Shown in pieces: positions 17,788-25,065 of a DNA stretch of 64,000 bases (the stretch's first letter is position 1; each line of letters begins with the position of its first letter). The position numbers and the translations under genes were made by a program. Origin of the DNA: Collinsella tanakaei (lineage in GTDB: Bacteria; Actinomycetota; Coriobacteriia; Coriobacteriales; Coriobacteriaceae); NCBI RefSeq assembly GCF_021531055.1, contig NZ_JADYTL010000003.1, positions 62,001 through 126,000 on the forward strand, written 5' to 3'. The notes under the pieces are model-generated. The model saw only the letters and a list, made by a program, of their open reading frames with translations. It had not been told where the DNA came from and made no database searches.

Positions 17788-17875
17788 GAAGCCTCCTCCT
17801 TAAGGTCGTCCCCGGTGGGACATGCCTTTAAACCTAAGTGGCCTCCCTAGATTCTAGGAAAGCCACCGTGTTACC

Positions 17876-17952
17876 TGGTAGCGGTGACTGGATTCGAACC
17901 AGTGACGCCACGGGTATGAACCGTGTGCTCTAACCAGCTGAGCTACACCGCC
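17876..17952 (-). tRNA. tRNA-Met (CAT), probably elongator
   Basis: GGCGGTG / CACCGCT acceptor stem with a G-U closing pair, anticodon loop TTCATAC, T-arm GGTTCGAATCC and encoded CCA. The paired first position argues for an elongator rather than initiator tRNA, though CAT could also be a tRNA-Ile2 precursor. Confidence 0.9.
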
Positions 17953-17956
17953 GTAC

Positions 17957-18032
17957 TGGAGCCTGCAACCAGACTTGAACTGGTGACCTCTTCGTTACCA
18001 ACGAAGTGCTCTACCGACTGAGCTATACAGGC
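17957..18032 (-). tRNA. tRNA-Thr (GGT)
   Basis: GCCTGTA / TGCAGGC acceptor stem, anticodon loop TTGGTAA, T-arm AGTTCAAGTCT, encoded CCA. It lies 4 nt upstream of tRNA-Met. Confidence 0.96.
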
Positions 18033-18038
18033 AAGAAC

Positions 18039-18123
18039 TGGTGGGAGCTATAGGATTCGAACCTATGTAGGCATAGCCAACGGGTTTACAGCCCGTCCCC
18101 ATTAACCACTCGGGCAAACTCCC
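18039..18123 (-). tRNA. tRNA-Tyr (GTA)
   Basis: 85 nt with the long variable arm of class II tRNAs; anticodon loop CTGTAAA, T-arm GGTTCGAATCC, encoded CCA. It is the first gene of the tRNA-tuf operon. Confidence 0.96.
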
Positions 18124-18173
18124 ACTGTGTCCTCACTCGCTTGCTCGGCTCAGCCGCGCTCACGAGCAAAAGG

Positions 18174-18203
18174 ATATTACGACGCGCGAGGGCCGGATGT
18201 CAA
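18174..18203 (-). promoter_or_regulatory. Promoter of the tRNA-tuf operon
   Basis: Consensus TTGACA (18198-18203), an 18-bp spacer and TAATAT (18174-18179). A GC-rich discriminator leads to tRNA-Tyr about 50 nt downstream. Confidence 0.85.
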
Positions 18204-18673
18204 CCAGAATCCTCAAATACACGGTGCCGGGCGTATCCTATTCCCTACCGCACCGCTTCTGAGCTGCGGTTTCACCACCTGATGCCATGGATGTCCTGTG
18301 AAAACACTATGGAAGGACGCCGGTGTCCTTGAATCGGGCCGACACCCTCGTCGGGGGATCCAGCGGGTGGCTCGCGCCGTTGGCTTCGCTCCGCACCCGG
18401 AACCGGGTTCGATCCCTGTCGGCCTCTTAACGAAGCGGGCCCGGCACCGCGACGGCGCCGGGCCCGAGACCCTCCTATGGAGCCAGCGACAGGAATCCGC
18501 GCGGCTTGACGCCGCGCGTGCGCTGCGGGCGGCTGGCGCCGCCCTTGCGTGCTGTGCGGCCAACGGCTCGCGCCGTTGGCTTCGCTCCGCACCCGGAACC
18601 GGGTTCGATCCCTGTCGGCCTCTTAACGAACCGGGCCCGGCACCGCGACGGCGCCGGGCCCGAGACCCTCCTA
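18204..18673. other. Non-coding region with duplicated tRNA-associated element
   Basis: No gene is supported; the open frames that cross this region encode tRNA-arm-like repeats. It contains two copies of a 129-bp unit (18369-18497 and 18565-18693) and, between them, hairpins joined by linkers that recur near tRNA-Val at 52906-53045. Confidence 0.65.
18369..18497. repeat. 129-bp direct repeat, copy 1 (partial tRNA-Thr 3' end included)
   Basis: Identical to 18565-18693 except for one base (GAAGCG versus GAACCG). Its last ~24 bp are the 3' end of tRNA-Thr(TGT), and its middle carries GGGTTCGATCCCTGTC, an inverted copy of the same tRNA's T-arm with one change, and a CGGGCCCGGC / GCCGGGCCCG hairpin. 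Confidence 0.85.
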
Positions 18674-18693
18674 TGGAGCCAGCGACAGGAATC
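18565..18693. repeat. 129-bp direct repeat, copy 2 (runs into the intact tRNA-Thr)
   Basis: Offset from copy 1 by 196 bp. The end of this copy is the real 3' end of tRNA-Thr(TGT). The 67 bp between copies hold CGCGCGGC/GCCGCGCG and GCGGC/GCCGC hairpins. Confidence 0.85.
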
Positions 18694-18748
18694 GAACCCG
18701 CAACCCAGTGATTACAAATCACTTGCTCTACCGTTGAGCCACGCTGGC
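18674..18748 (-). tRNA. tRNA-Thr (TGT)
   Basis: GCCAGCG / CGCTGGC acceptor stem, anticodon loop TTTGTAA, T-arm GGTTCGATTCC, encoded CCA. Its 3' end is repeated 196 bp downstream (minus direction). Confidence 0.96.
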
Positions 18749-18844
18749 ACGCTTGGCGCTTGCGCGCGAAGCTTCTACAGGATACTGAAACGCGGATGCG
18801 TCTGCAAGACGCCGCCGAGCGTAGCCCTTCTATATATGTAGGGG

Positions 18845-19528
18845 TTACGCGTTGCGAAGCGACTGGAGCTTGGCCAGGCTCTCGGGCGACAGGCGGCTGC
18901 CGAGCGTCATCTTGACCTGCGGGGCCTCCTCCGCCTCCGCCACGTCGGCGTCGACCTGCCGTATCTCGTCCACGAACATCCGCGCCGAGATGCGCGCCAC
19001 ACCCTTCCCCATCACAGTCGCCTGGATCGTGCCGTCGCTCGTGACCACGGTGCAAGCGCGGCCGGCCTCGCGCGCCTCGGTGCACAGGCGCTGCACCACC
19101 GTGTCGGCCGACACGCCCGTCGGCGAGAATTCGATGCGCACGCCCGCTTGCGGCAGGTTGGGACGATCGGCCGAGACGTTGCCGGCCCCGTCGAACACGA
19201 TGACGGGTTCGTAGCGCCCCTGCGCAAATGCCGCTACATCGGCGATCAGCGAGGTGCGGGCGCGATCGTACACGTCGCCCGAGTACGGATCGTCCGAGTG
19301 GTCGAAGATGAGCCGCTCGTAGCGCGGCGTCGCGTGAATCACGTTGTAGCCGTCGACCACCAGCAGCTCGCGCTGACCGCTCACGTTGGAGCCGCGCGGA
19401 ACGTCCGGCGTGGAGAACGCGGCGGAAAACGCGTTGCCCACGCCGTAGGTGCTGGCGTCGACGAATTTCTGCGCGGAGCCCTCGCCAAAGCGCTTCGCCT
19501 TGGACTTGGCCCGGTTCTTCTTGGTCAT
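18845..19528 (-). CDS. NYN-domain ribonuclease of the YacP/Rae1 family
   Basis: 227 residues. After a basic N-terminus of ~45 residues comes the NYN/PIN-like nuclease fold: LLVVDGYNVIHATPRYE with the first acidic residue, IVFDGAGN, and VVTSDGTIQATVMGKG with the distal acidic residue. In Bacillus the homologue YacP (Rae1) cleaves mRNA on the ribosome. ATG 19528 follows AGAGGA. It sits directly after rlmB, as in Bacillus, with only a family C palindrome between. The family is clear; the precise target is inferred. Confidence 0.88.
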   Translation of the reverse strand: MTKKNRAKSKAKRFGEGSAQKFVDASTYGVGNAFSAAFSTPDVPRGSNVSGQRELLVVDGYNVIHATPRYERLIFDHSDDPYSGDVYDRARTSLIADVAAFAQGRYEPVIVFDGAGNVSADRPNLPQAGVRIEFSPTGVSADTVVQRLCTEAREAGRACTVVTSDGTIQATVMGKGVARISARMFVDEIRQVDADVAEAEEAPQVKMTLGSRLSPESLAKLQSLRNA

Positions 19529-19550
19529 CTCATCCTCTCGCGTGAAATAT

Positions 19551-19573
19551 AAAATAACCCCAGGGGTTATTTT
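19551..19573. repeat. Family C palindrome at the rlmB stop codon
   Basis: AAAATAACCCC-A-GGGGTTATTTT. The TAA stop codon of rlmB is part of the right half of the palindrome. Confidence 0.8.
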
Positions 19574-20460
19574 ACATTCTGGCGCATCCACTCAAAGCAC
19601 AGGGCGGTCGCCGCCTGCGCCACGTTCAGGCTCTCGGTCTCGCCGCGCTGCGGAAGCTTGGTCAGAAAGTCGCACTTCTCGAGCACGAGGCGCGAGATGC
19701 CGTCGCCCTCCGAGCCCATGACGAGCGCGATGCGTCCCTGCATCGGGGCGTCCCAGCACACCTGCTCGGCGTGTTCCGAGGCACCGCAGGCCCAGAAGCC
19801 GGCTTCTTTGAGATCTTCGAGGGCGCGCGCGATATTGGGGACCTGCGCGATGGGCAGGTGCATGACCGCGCCGGCGCTCGTCTTGTAGGTGGCCACGGTC
19901 ACCTCGGCGGCACGCTTGGACGCGATGACAACTCCCGCCGCGCCCACGACCTCGGCCGAGCGCACGATGGCACCGAAGTTGCCGGCGTCGGTCACGTGAT
20001 CGAGCACGACCACGAGCGCCGGTCCGTCGCCCGCACGGGCGATGATGTCGGCGAGGTCGGCATACGGATAGGCACCGACCTCGAGCGCGATGCCTTGGTG
20101 CGCGCCATGGCTCGAGATGGCCTCGAGCTGATCGCGCCCCACGAACTGCACGGGGATGTTCGCCGCGTAGAGCGCCTCGACCAGCTGGTTGAGCGTCACG
20201 TCCTTGGACGCGCCCTCGCCCACGAGCGCCCGCTTGATCGGAAAGCCCGTGCGCAGGGCCTCGGCTGCCGCGCGGCGTCCCTCGATGAAGTTGCCCACGG
20301 GACGGGGTGCCTCCTGCCGCGCACGTGACTGCCCGCCGCGCACGTCGCGGCTGGAACGCTTCTGGTCACCCTTGGGCCCGCGTGCCTGATTCGGCCTGCC
20401 GGTGCGAGGCTGGCCCGACTTTGCGGTGGGGCGACCCTGATTCTTCCGTCTCTCTGCCAT
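19567..20460 (-). CDS. rlmB: TrmH/SpoU-type 23S rRNA 2'-O-methyltransferase (RlmB)
   Basis: 297 residues with a basic, Arg/Gln-rich N-terminal tail (~50), then a substrate-binding domain (VGNFIEGRRAAAEAL) and the SPOUT knot: VLDHVTDAGNFGAIVRSA, ALVMGSEGDGIS and SLNVAQAATALC. RlmB methylates G2251 in 23S rRNA; relatives act on tRNA, but position between cysS and the NYN gene matches RlmB (YacO) in Bacillus. The start is ATG 20460. The last residues and stop (VK, TAA) lie in a family C palindrome, the same ending as cysS. Confidence 0.92.
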   Translation of the reverse strand: MAERRKNQGRPTAKSGQPRTGRPNQARGPKGDQKRSSRDVRGGQSRARQEAPRPVGNFIEGRRAAAEALRTGFPIKRALVGEGASKDVTLNQLVEALYAANIPVQFVGRDQLEAISSHGAHQGIALEVGAYPYADLADIIARAGDGPALVVVLDHVTDAGNFGAIVRSAEVVGAAGVVIASKRAAEVTVATYKTSAGAVMHLPIAQVPNIARALEDLKEAGFWACGASEHAEQVCWDAPMQGRIALVMGSEGDGISRLVLEKCDFLTKLPQRGETESLNVAQAATALCFEWMRQNVK

Positions 20461-20528
20461 GGACTCTCTTTCTCTCGTTGCCGCACCCAGTATAGCGTGA
20501 GCGGTTCGATGAGCCTACGAGGGCAATG

Positions 20529-20553
20529 TAATAAAACCCCTGGGGTATTTTTA
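20529..20553. repeat. Family C palindrome, variant copy
   Basis: TAATAAAACCCC-T-GGGGTATTTTTA in the cysS-rlmB gap. It is nearly the same as the copy at 20613-20639, which lies on the other side of the cysS terminator. Confidence 0.75.
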
Positions 20554-20569
20554 CGGGTACTCCGTATGC

Positions 20570-20602
20570 AAAAAGCCGCCCTTCCTGCTGGAACGGCGGC
20601 TT
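20570..20602 (-). terminator. Terminator of cysS
   Basis: AAGCCGCC / GGCGGCTT stem with TTTTTG after it on the minus strand. It is flanked on both sides by family C palindromes. Confidence 0.85.
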
Positions 20603-20612
20603 GTCTTGCGAT

Positions 20613-20639
20613 GTAATAAAACCCCTGGGGTTATTTTAC
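20613..20639. repeat. Family C palindrome at the cysS stop codon
   Basis: TAATAAAACCCC-T-GGGGTTATTTTAC. The cysS codons GTA AAA TAA lie in its right half. Confidence 0.8.
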
Positions 20640-22100
20640 GTGCTTGATGCGGGAGCCGGCGGCGGTGTCCTCGATCATGAGACCCATATCGCGCAGCTGA
20701 TCGCGGATGGCGTCGGCCGTATCCCAATCCTTGGCGGCGCGCGCCTCGGCGCGGGCGGCAAGGATGCGCTCGGCGGCCTTGTTGACGTCGTCGCCCGTGT
20801 AGGCGCACAGGCCTGCAGCCACGCCGAGCAGCCCGACCGGCAGCTCCTCCTCGGGCTCCGGAAGCTCGATGCCCAGAACCGCAAACGCACCGGCGATGCT
20901 CACGGCGGCACCGGCGACGACATCCGTGTCGACCGCCGAACCCGCCTGATCGAGATACGTGTTCGCCTCCGTCACCAGCTGGAAGTACGCAGCCACCGCG
21001 CCCGCCGTGTTGAAGTCGTCGTTCATCTGCGCCTCGAACTCGGCCTTCGCCGCATCGACGGCAGCGTCGAGCTTCGCCGCGAGGGTGGCATCCGGCTCGC
21101 CCTCGGCATGCGAGACCGCCCAGCGCAGGTTCTGCACCGTGCCGGCGATGCGCGCGAGCGAATTCTCGGCGCCTTCGAGGCGCTCCCACGAGAAATCGAG
21201 CGGCGAGCGGTAGTGCGTCTGCAGCATGAGCAGGCGAAGCGCCGCCGCGGAGTGCTTCTCGAGCACCTCCTCGAGCGTGAAGAAGTTGCCGAGCGATTTG
21301 CTCATCTTCTCGCCGTCGACCAGCAGCATGCCCGTGTGCATCCAGGTGTTGGCGAAGCCCTCGTGCCAGGCGCAGGTCGCCTGAGCGCACTCGTTCTCAT
21401 GATGCGGGAACGCGAGGTCGGAGCCGCCGCCGTGAATATCGATCGGCGTGCCCAGATAGCGATGGACCATCGCGGCGCATTCGGTGTGCCAGCCGGGACG
21501 ACCCTTGCCCCACGGCGAGTTCCACATGGGCTCGCCGGGCTTGGCCGCCTTCCACAGGGCAAAGTCGAGCGGATCGTTCTTGTCCTCGTTCTCCTCGATG
21601 CGCGCGCCCACCATGAGGTCGTCGATCTTGCGACCCGACACCTCACCGTAACTCGGGTCGCTGCGCACCGCGAAGTACACGTCGCCGTTGTCGGCCGCAT
21701 AGGCGTGACCCTGCTCGATGAGCGTCTTGATCATGCCGATCATGGGGCCGATCTCCTTGGTCGCACGCGGGCGCACGTCGGGGTCCATCACGTTGGCCTT
21801 GTGCATGACGGCGATGAACTTGTCGGAAAACTCGATCGCGACCTCCTCGGCCGTACGGCCCTGCTCGTTGGCGCGGTTGATAATCTTGTCGTCCACGTCG
21901 GTGAGATTCTGCGCGAACGTGACCTCGTAGCCGGCGGCGATCAGCCAGCGGCGGATCACGTCGAAGCTGATGAACGTGCGCGCGTTGCCGATGTGGATGT
22001 TGTCGTAGACGGTAGGGCCGCACACGTACATGCGGACCTTGCCCTCCTCGATGGGCTGGAAGTCTTCCTTCTTGTGCGTGCTGCTGTTGTAGATCTTCAT
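20631..22100 (-). CDS. cysS: Cysteinyl-tRNA synthetase
   Basis: 489 residues, a full class I enzyme. Visible are YVCGPTVYDNIHIGNARTF (zinc cysteine and HIGH-like HIGN), the zinc ligands in GRPGWHTECAAM and FPHHENECAQ, and KMSKSLGNF. The C-terminal anticodon-binding region ends in AKDWDTADAIRDQL. ATG 22100 follows GAAGGG. It has an unusual 250-nt leader with a 22-bp inverted repeat whose right arm ends just upstream of the ribosome site, and a 64-codon frame ending in ATGA at the start codon. Its own terminator lies downstream. Confidence 0.97.
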   Translation of the reverse strand: MKIYNSSTHKKEDFQPIEEGKVRMYVCGPTVYDNIHIGNARTFISFDVIRRWLIAAGYEVTFAQNLTDVDDKIINRANEQGRTAEEVAIEFSDKFIAVMHKANVMDPDVRPRATKEIGPMIGMIKTLIEQGHAYAADNGDVYFAVRSDPSYGEVSGRKIDDLMVGARIEENEDKNDPLDFALWKAAKPGEPMWNSPWGKGRPGWHTECAAMVHRYLGTPIDIHGGGSDLAFPHHENECAQATCAWHEGFANTWMHTGMLLVDGEKMSKSLGNFFTLEEVLEKHSAAALRLLMLQTHYRSPLDFSWERLEGAENSLARIAGTVQNLRWAVSHAEGEPDATLAAKLDAAVDAAKAEFEAQMNDDFNTAGAVAAYFQLVTEANTYLDQAGSAVDTDVVAGAAVSIAGAFAVLGIELPEPEEELPVGLLGVAAGLCAYTGDDVNKAAERILAARAEARAAKDWDTADAIRDQLRDMGLMIEDTAAGSRIKHVK

Positions 22101-22117
22101 GACTGGAACCCTTCTGG

Positions 22118-22228
22118 GGAGGTCTGCTGGATTCGCCCGGCGCTCGGGCAGTCCTGACTCGCGACGAAGGCGCCGCTGGCGCCTTCTGCTCGTGCGGAAC
22201 TCGCGGCGGGCGAATCCAGCAGACCTCC
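22118..22228 (-). promoter_or_regulatory. Structured leader of cysS with 22-bp inverted repeat
   Basis: Arms at 22118-22139 (GGAGGTCTGCTGGATTCGCC...) and 22207-22228 are perfect reverse complements and enclose 67 nt with a GAAGGCGCC / GGCGCCTTC hairpin. The arm near cysS ends 17 nt from its ATG. I see no T-box antiterminator consensus. Whether it acts in RNA or as DNA is unknown. Confidence 0.55.
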
Positions 22229-22262
22229 TTGCATGTCGAATCGATAAAGGCGACTAATCCCC

Positions 22263-22301
22263 GCCCTCCTCGATGAACCTTGCAGGCTCATCGAGGAGGG
22301 C
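22263..22301 (-). terminator. Hairpin after ispF
   Basis: Perfect 14-bp stem GCCCTCCTCGATGA / TCATCGAGGAGGGC with an 11-nt loop. There is no T-run; it may end or pause ispF transcripts. A GAATTCAGC-GGA-GCTGAATTC palindrome lies next to it at 22328-22348. Confidence 0.5.
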
Positions 22302-22354
22302 AGCTCCTTGGCGGAGAGGAAGATGGCGAATTCAGCGGAGCTGAATTCCCAATA

Positions 22355-22846
22355 CTAGATACATCGTGTGAGGAGGCAGACGGCCCAGGCTCCGATGCCT
22401 TCGCCTTGGCCTTCCCAGCCGAGCTGCTCGGTGGTGGTGGCCTTCACGCCGATCTGCTCGACATCCACGCCGAGCGCGCGGGCCAGGTTGGCGCGCATGG
22501 CATCGCGGTGCGGGGTGATTTTGGGTGCCTGCGCGGCGATCGTGCAGTCGGCGTCCACGAGCTCAAAACCCAGCTCGCGGGCGAACGCCATCGTGCGCTC
22601 GAGCAACACGAGCGAGTCCGCGCCCTCGTAGGCGGGGTCGGTGTCGGGGAACAGCTTGCCGATGTCGCCTCCGCGACAGGCGCCGAGGATGGCGTCGGCG
22701 AGCGCGTGCGCGAGCACGTCGGCATCCGAATGGCCGAGCAGGCCCTTCTCGTACGGGATGTCCACGCCACCGATGATGCAGCGTCGTCCTTCGACGAGTC
22801 GATGCACGTCGTAGCCATGTCCTATGCGCAATGCAGGCAGCTGCAT
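22355..22846 (-). CDS. ispF: 2-C-methyl-D-erythritol 2,4-cyclodiphosphate synthase
   Basis: 163 residues. This MEP-pathway enzyme releases CMP to form the cyclodiphosphate. RIGHGYDVHRLVEGR with the zinc His-Asp-His, GLLGHSDADVLAHALADAILGA and the C-terminal VKATTTEQLGWEGQGEGI are diagnostic. ATG 22846 has GAGG at 6-7 nt. It lies 97 nt after ispD, the preceding step but one. Confidence 0.97.
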   Translation of the reverse strand: MQLPALRIGHGYDVHRLVEGRRCIIGGVDIPYEKGLLGHSDADVLAHALADAILGACRGGDIGKLFPDTDPAYEGADSLVLLERTMAFARELGFELVDADCTIAAQAPKITPHRDAMRANLARALGVDVEQIGVKATTTEQLGWEGQGEGIGAWAVCLLTRCI

Positions 22847-22943
22847 GAGGAGCCTCTTTCGATCGCGATTCTCAAACCAGCATCATAGCATGCGCCGCAC
22901 ACGGTGCCCAATGCCCGCAGCGGGCGGAAAACGTGCGGAAACC

Positions 22944-23645
22944 CTATCCGCGCGCCCGCAGCATGGCCTCGATGGGCACCAGATCCTCCGGCAACGTCAC
23001 CTTGAGGTTGTCGCGCGGGCTCTCCACCACGCGGACGCGCCCGCCGGCACGCTCCACGAGCGAGGCGTCGTCGGTCCCCACGAATCCCGTCGCGTCGACC
23101 ACGTCGTACGCGCGGCGCAGCGCCTCCACCGAAAAGACCTGCGGGGTCTGCACCGTCCAAAACCGCGCGCGATCGGGCGTGTCTGTGATCGCACCGTCCT
23201 CCACGACCTTGAGCGTGTCGACCGCGGGCTGGCCGCAGACGACCCCGTCGAGCGATTCGTCGTCGCGCAACGCAGCGATCGCCGCCTCGATGGTCTCGAC
23301 CGCGATCAGCGGGCGCGCGCCGTCGTGCACCGCCACGTAGCGCATCGACGCCGGCGTCGCGCAGAGCCCGGCGCGCGTGGAATCCTGACGCGTGGCACCT
23401 GCAGGCGCAAAGGTGATAGGCGTTGCGAACCCGAACGGCGCGATCGCGCGGCTGCGTACCTCATCGGTCTGTGCGGCAGGACACACCACGACGATATGGC
23501 CCACCGAAGGCGCACGGTCGAACGCCTCGATACACCAGGACATGAGCGGTCGGCCGGCGACCTCCATGAGTTGCTTGCCACCGGGATTACCGAAGCGCGA
23601 CCCGCTGCCACCGGAGACGATAACGGCGCAAACGTCGGCGGCCAC
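22944..23645 (-). CDS. ispD: 2-C-methyl-D-erythritol 4-phosphate cytidylyltransferase
   Basis: 233 residues. It transfers CMP to methylerythritol phosphate in isoprenoid synthesis. The nucleotide loop reads AVIVSGGSGSRFGNPGGKQ; VHDGARPL and QTPQVFSVEALRRAY follow. It starts with GTG 23645, with AAGGAG upstream, and begins 1 nt after the disA stop, so disA, ispD and ispF are probably one unit. The terminal ispE of the same pathway lies elsewhere in the window at 47460-48356. Confidence 0.96.
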   Translation of the reverse strand: MAADVCAVIVSGGSGSRFGNPGGKQLMEVAGRPLMSWCIEAFDRAPSVGHIVVVCPAAQTDEVRSRAIAPFGFATPITFAPAGATRQDSTRAGLCATPASMRYVAVHDGARPLIAVETIEAAIAALRDDESLDGVVCGQPAVDTLKVVEDGAITDTPDRARFWTVQTPQVFSVEALRRAYDVVDATGFVGTDDASLVERAGGRVRVVESPRDNLKVTLPEDLVPIEAMLRARG

Positions 23646-23646
23646 C

Positions 23647-24711
23647 TTAGGCTCCTTCGCGCTTGCCCTGCATCCGTGCGAGCGAATCCGCCAGGATCGC
23701 AGGGTTGTTGACGCCGAAATCGCCCAAGCGCGCCGGGTCCTTTTGGATGTCGCCCATGAGCTCCTGCAGCGAGCCGTACTCGTCCACGATCTTCTCGGCC
23801 ACGCCGTCGCGGACGACCGACACGCGCGACAGCGTGCGCAAGCCGAGCGGCGTCATGATGGAGTCCTCGTCCAGGTCGTCGAAGCCCAGAGCGCAGGCAA
23901 CACGCGACGGGTTGGACAGCTCCTCGGGCGTCATCTCGCTGAAACGCTTACGGATGCGCTGGGCGTTGTCCTCGGAGGAGTCGCTCGCGTAGTCGCGGAT
24001 CATCAGGTCGTATTCGGTGTCCATGCTCGTACCGGCGAGCTGCTCCATCTGCATCTGGACGAGCTTGCCCTGGTTACCAAGCTTGACGATGCAGCGCTTG
24101 AGCTCGGTTTTGGCCTGCTGCATGATCTCGAAACTCGAAAAGATATCGGTGATGTCGGCGAGCGTGACGTAATCGTCGAGCTCGAGCGCGGTCAGGCGCA
24201 CGAGCGAACGGTCGAGCGTGCTGCGCGTGGTCTGCAACGTGGCGATGAGCTGGTTCACCGAACCCATGATGGTCGACACGGGCTGCAGCTCATAGGCCTT
24301 GCCCTTGACGTACACGTTCACCACCGAGCGGCGCGACGACACCGAGATCATGATGGCGTCGGTGAGCACGCTCATGCGAGCTGCGGTGCGATGGCGCATG
24401 CCGGTCTCGTTGGTCGCGAGCGACGAATCGGGGTTCAGGTGGAAGTTCGCGCGGAGAATATGCGACATATCCTCGTCGATCACCACGGCGCCGTCCATCT
24501 TGGACAGCTCGAACAGACGGTTGGACGTGAACGAGATGTTGAGCGGGAAGCCGTCGTTGCCGGCCGCGAGCACGTTGTCGGTATCGCCGACGCATATCAA
24601 GGCGCCCAGATGGCCCGCGATGATCATATCGAGGGCGGTTCTGATCGGCTGGCCGGGAGCGGTCAACCTGATCGCCTTGTCCATACGCTTTTGAATCTCT
24701 TCCTTATCCAA
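23647..24711 (-). CDS. disA: DNA-integrity scanning diadenylate cyclase DisA
   Basis: 354 residues. It makes cyclic di-AMP from two ATP. The DAC domain shows DGAVV at 73-77 and RHRTA at 106-110; a helical linker and a C-terminal helix-hairpin-helix DNA-binding domain (about 285-354, GVAEKIVDEYGSLQELM) follow. Length and order match DisA of Bacillus. It sits downstream of clpC, but radA, which normally lies between the two, is missing here. ATG 24711. Confidence 0.97.
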   Translation of the reverse strand: MDKEEIQKRMDKAIRLTAPGQPIRTALDMIIAGHLGALICVGDTDNVLAAGNDGFPLNISFTSNRLFELSKMDGAVVIDEDMSHILRANFHLNPDSSLATNETGMRHRTAARMSVLTDAIMISVSSRRSVVNVYVKGKAYELQPVSTIMGSVNQLIATLQTTRSTLDRSLVRLTALELDDYVTLADITDIFSSFEIMQQAKTELKRCIVKLGNQGKLVQMQMEQLAGTSMDTEYDLMIRDYASDSSEDNAQRIRKRFSEMTPEELSNPSRVACALGFDDLDEDSIMTPLGLRTLSRVSVVRDGVAEKIVDEYGSLQELMGDIQKDPARLGDFGVNNPAILADSLARMQGKREGA

Positions 24712-25008
24712 TGTGCTACTCCGTCTGCTCCGTTTTCCCAGTCATGGATGTATTGTCTCATGCCGAACACGCACATATTCACACGATTTGAAACTCAAAG
24801 AAAAACTGACGTGGGGCTGACAACATATTGAAATGCGGCGGTAACGGGACGGTCATCCGGCGTCGAACGCCTCTTTGCACCGCGTTCAGAGGCCCTGCCG
24901 CGACAAGATGGTGCCAGGTACAAACTTGTCACAGTGACAAGTTTGTACCTGGCACCATCTTGTCGCGGCAGGACATGCATCAACCTACACAAAACCGCAG
25001 CAAAACAA
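24712..25008. other. clpC-disA spacer with family A palindrome
   Basis: It holds the 79-bp palindrome (24894-24972) and the disA promoter region; no gene. Confidence 0.6.
24894..24972. repeat. Perfect 79-bp palindrome made of two family A repeats
   Basis: Two monomers (24902-24930 and 24936-24964) in opposite orientation; the flanking CCTGCCGC / GCGGCAGG also pairs, so 39 bp on each side of one central base match perfectly. Confidence 0.9.
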
Positions 25009-25038
25009 CGGGCCGGATGCATACGTGCATCCGGCCCG
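25009..25038 (-). terminator. Terminator of clpC
   Basis: GGGCCGGATGCA / TGCATCCGGCCC with loop TACG, followed by TTGTTTTG on the minus strand. Confidence 0.85.
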
Positions 25039-25065
25039 TCGAAAGCGGGACTGTAATCCTCGGGA

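Noticed and set aside
16519-17850. 443-codon plus-strand frame opposite tuf
   Set aside because: Spans the tuf terminator and promoter and has no start signal; tuf is certain.
18213-19085. 290-codon minus frame through the tRNA-Thr region
   Set aside because: It reads through the tRNA gene and its repeated element; such frames are common artefacts of tRNA-rich regions.
22118-22228. T-box riboswitch ahead of cysS
   Set aside because: The T-box antiterminator consensus and specifier-loop layout are not visible; only an inverted repeat is present.
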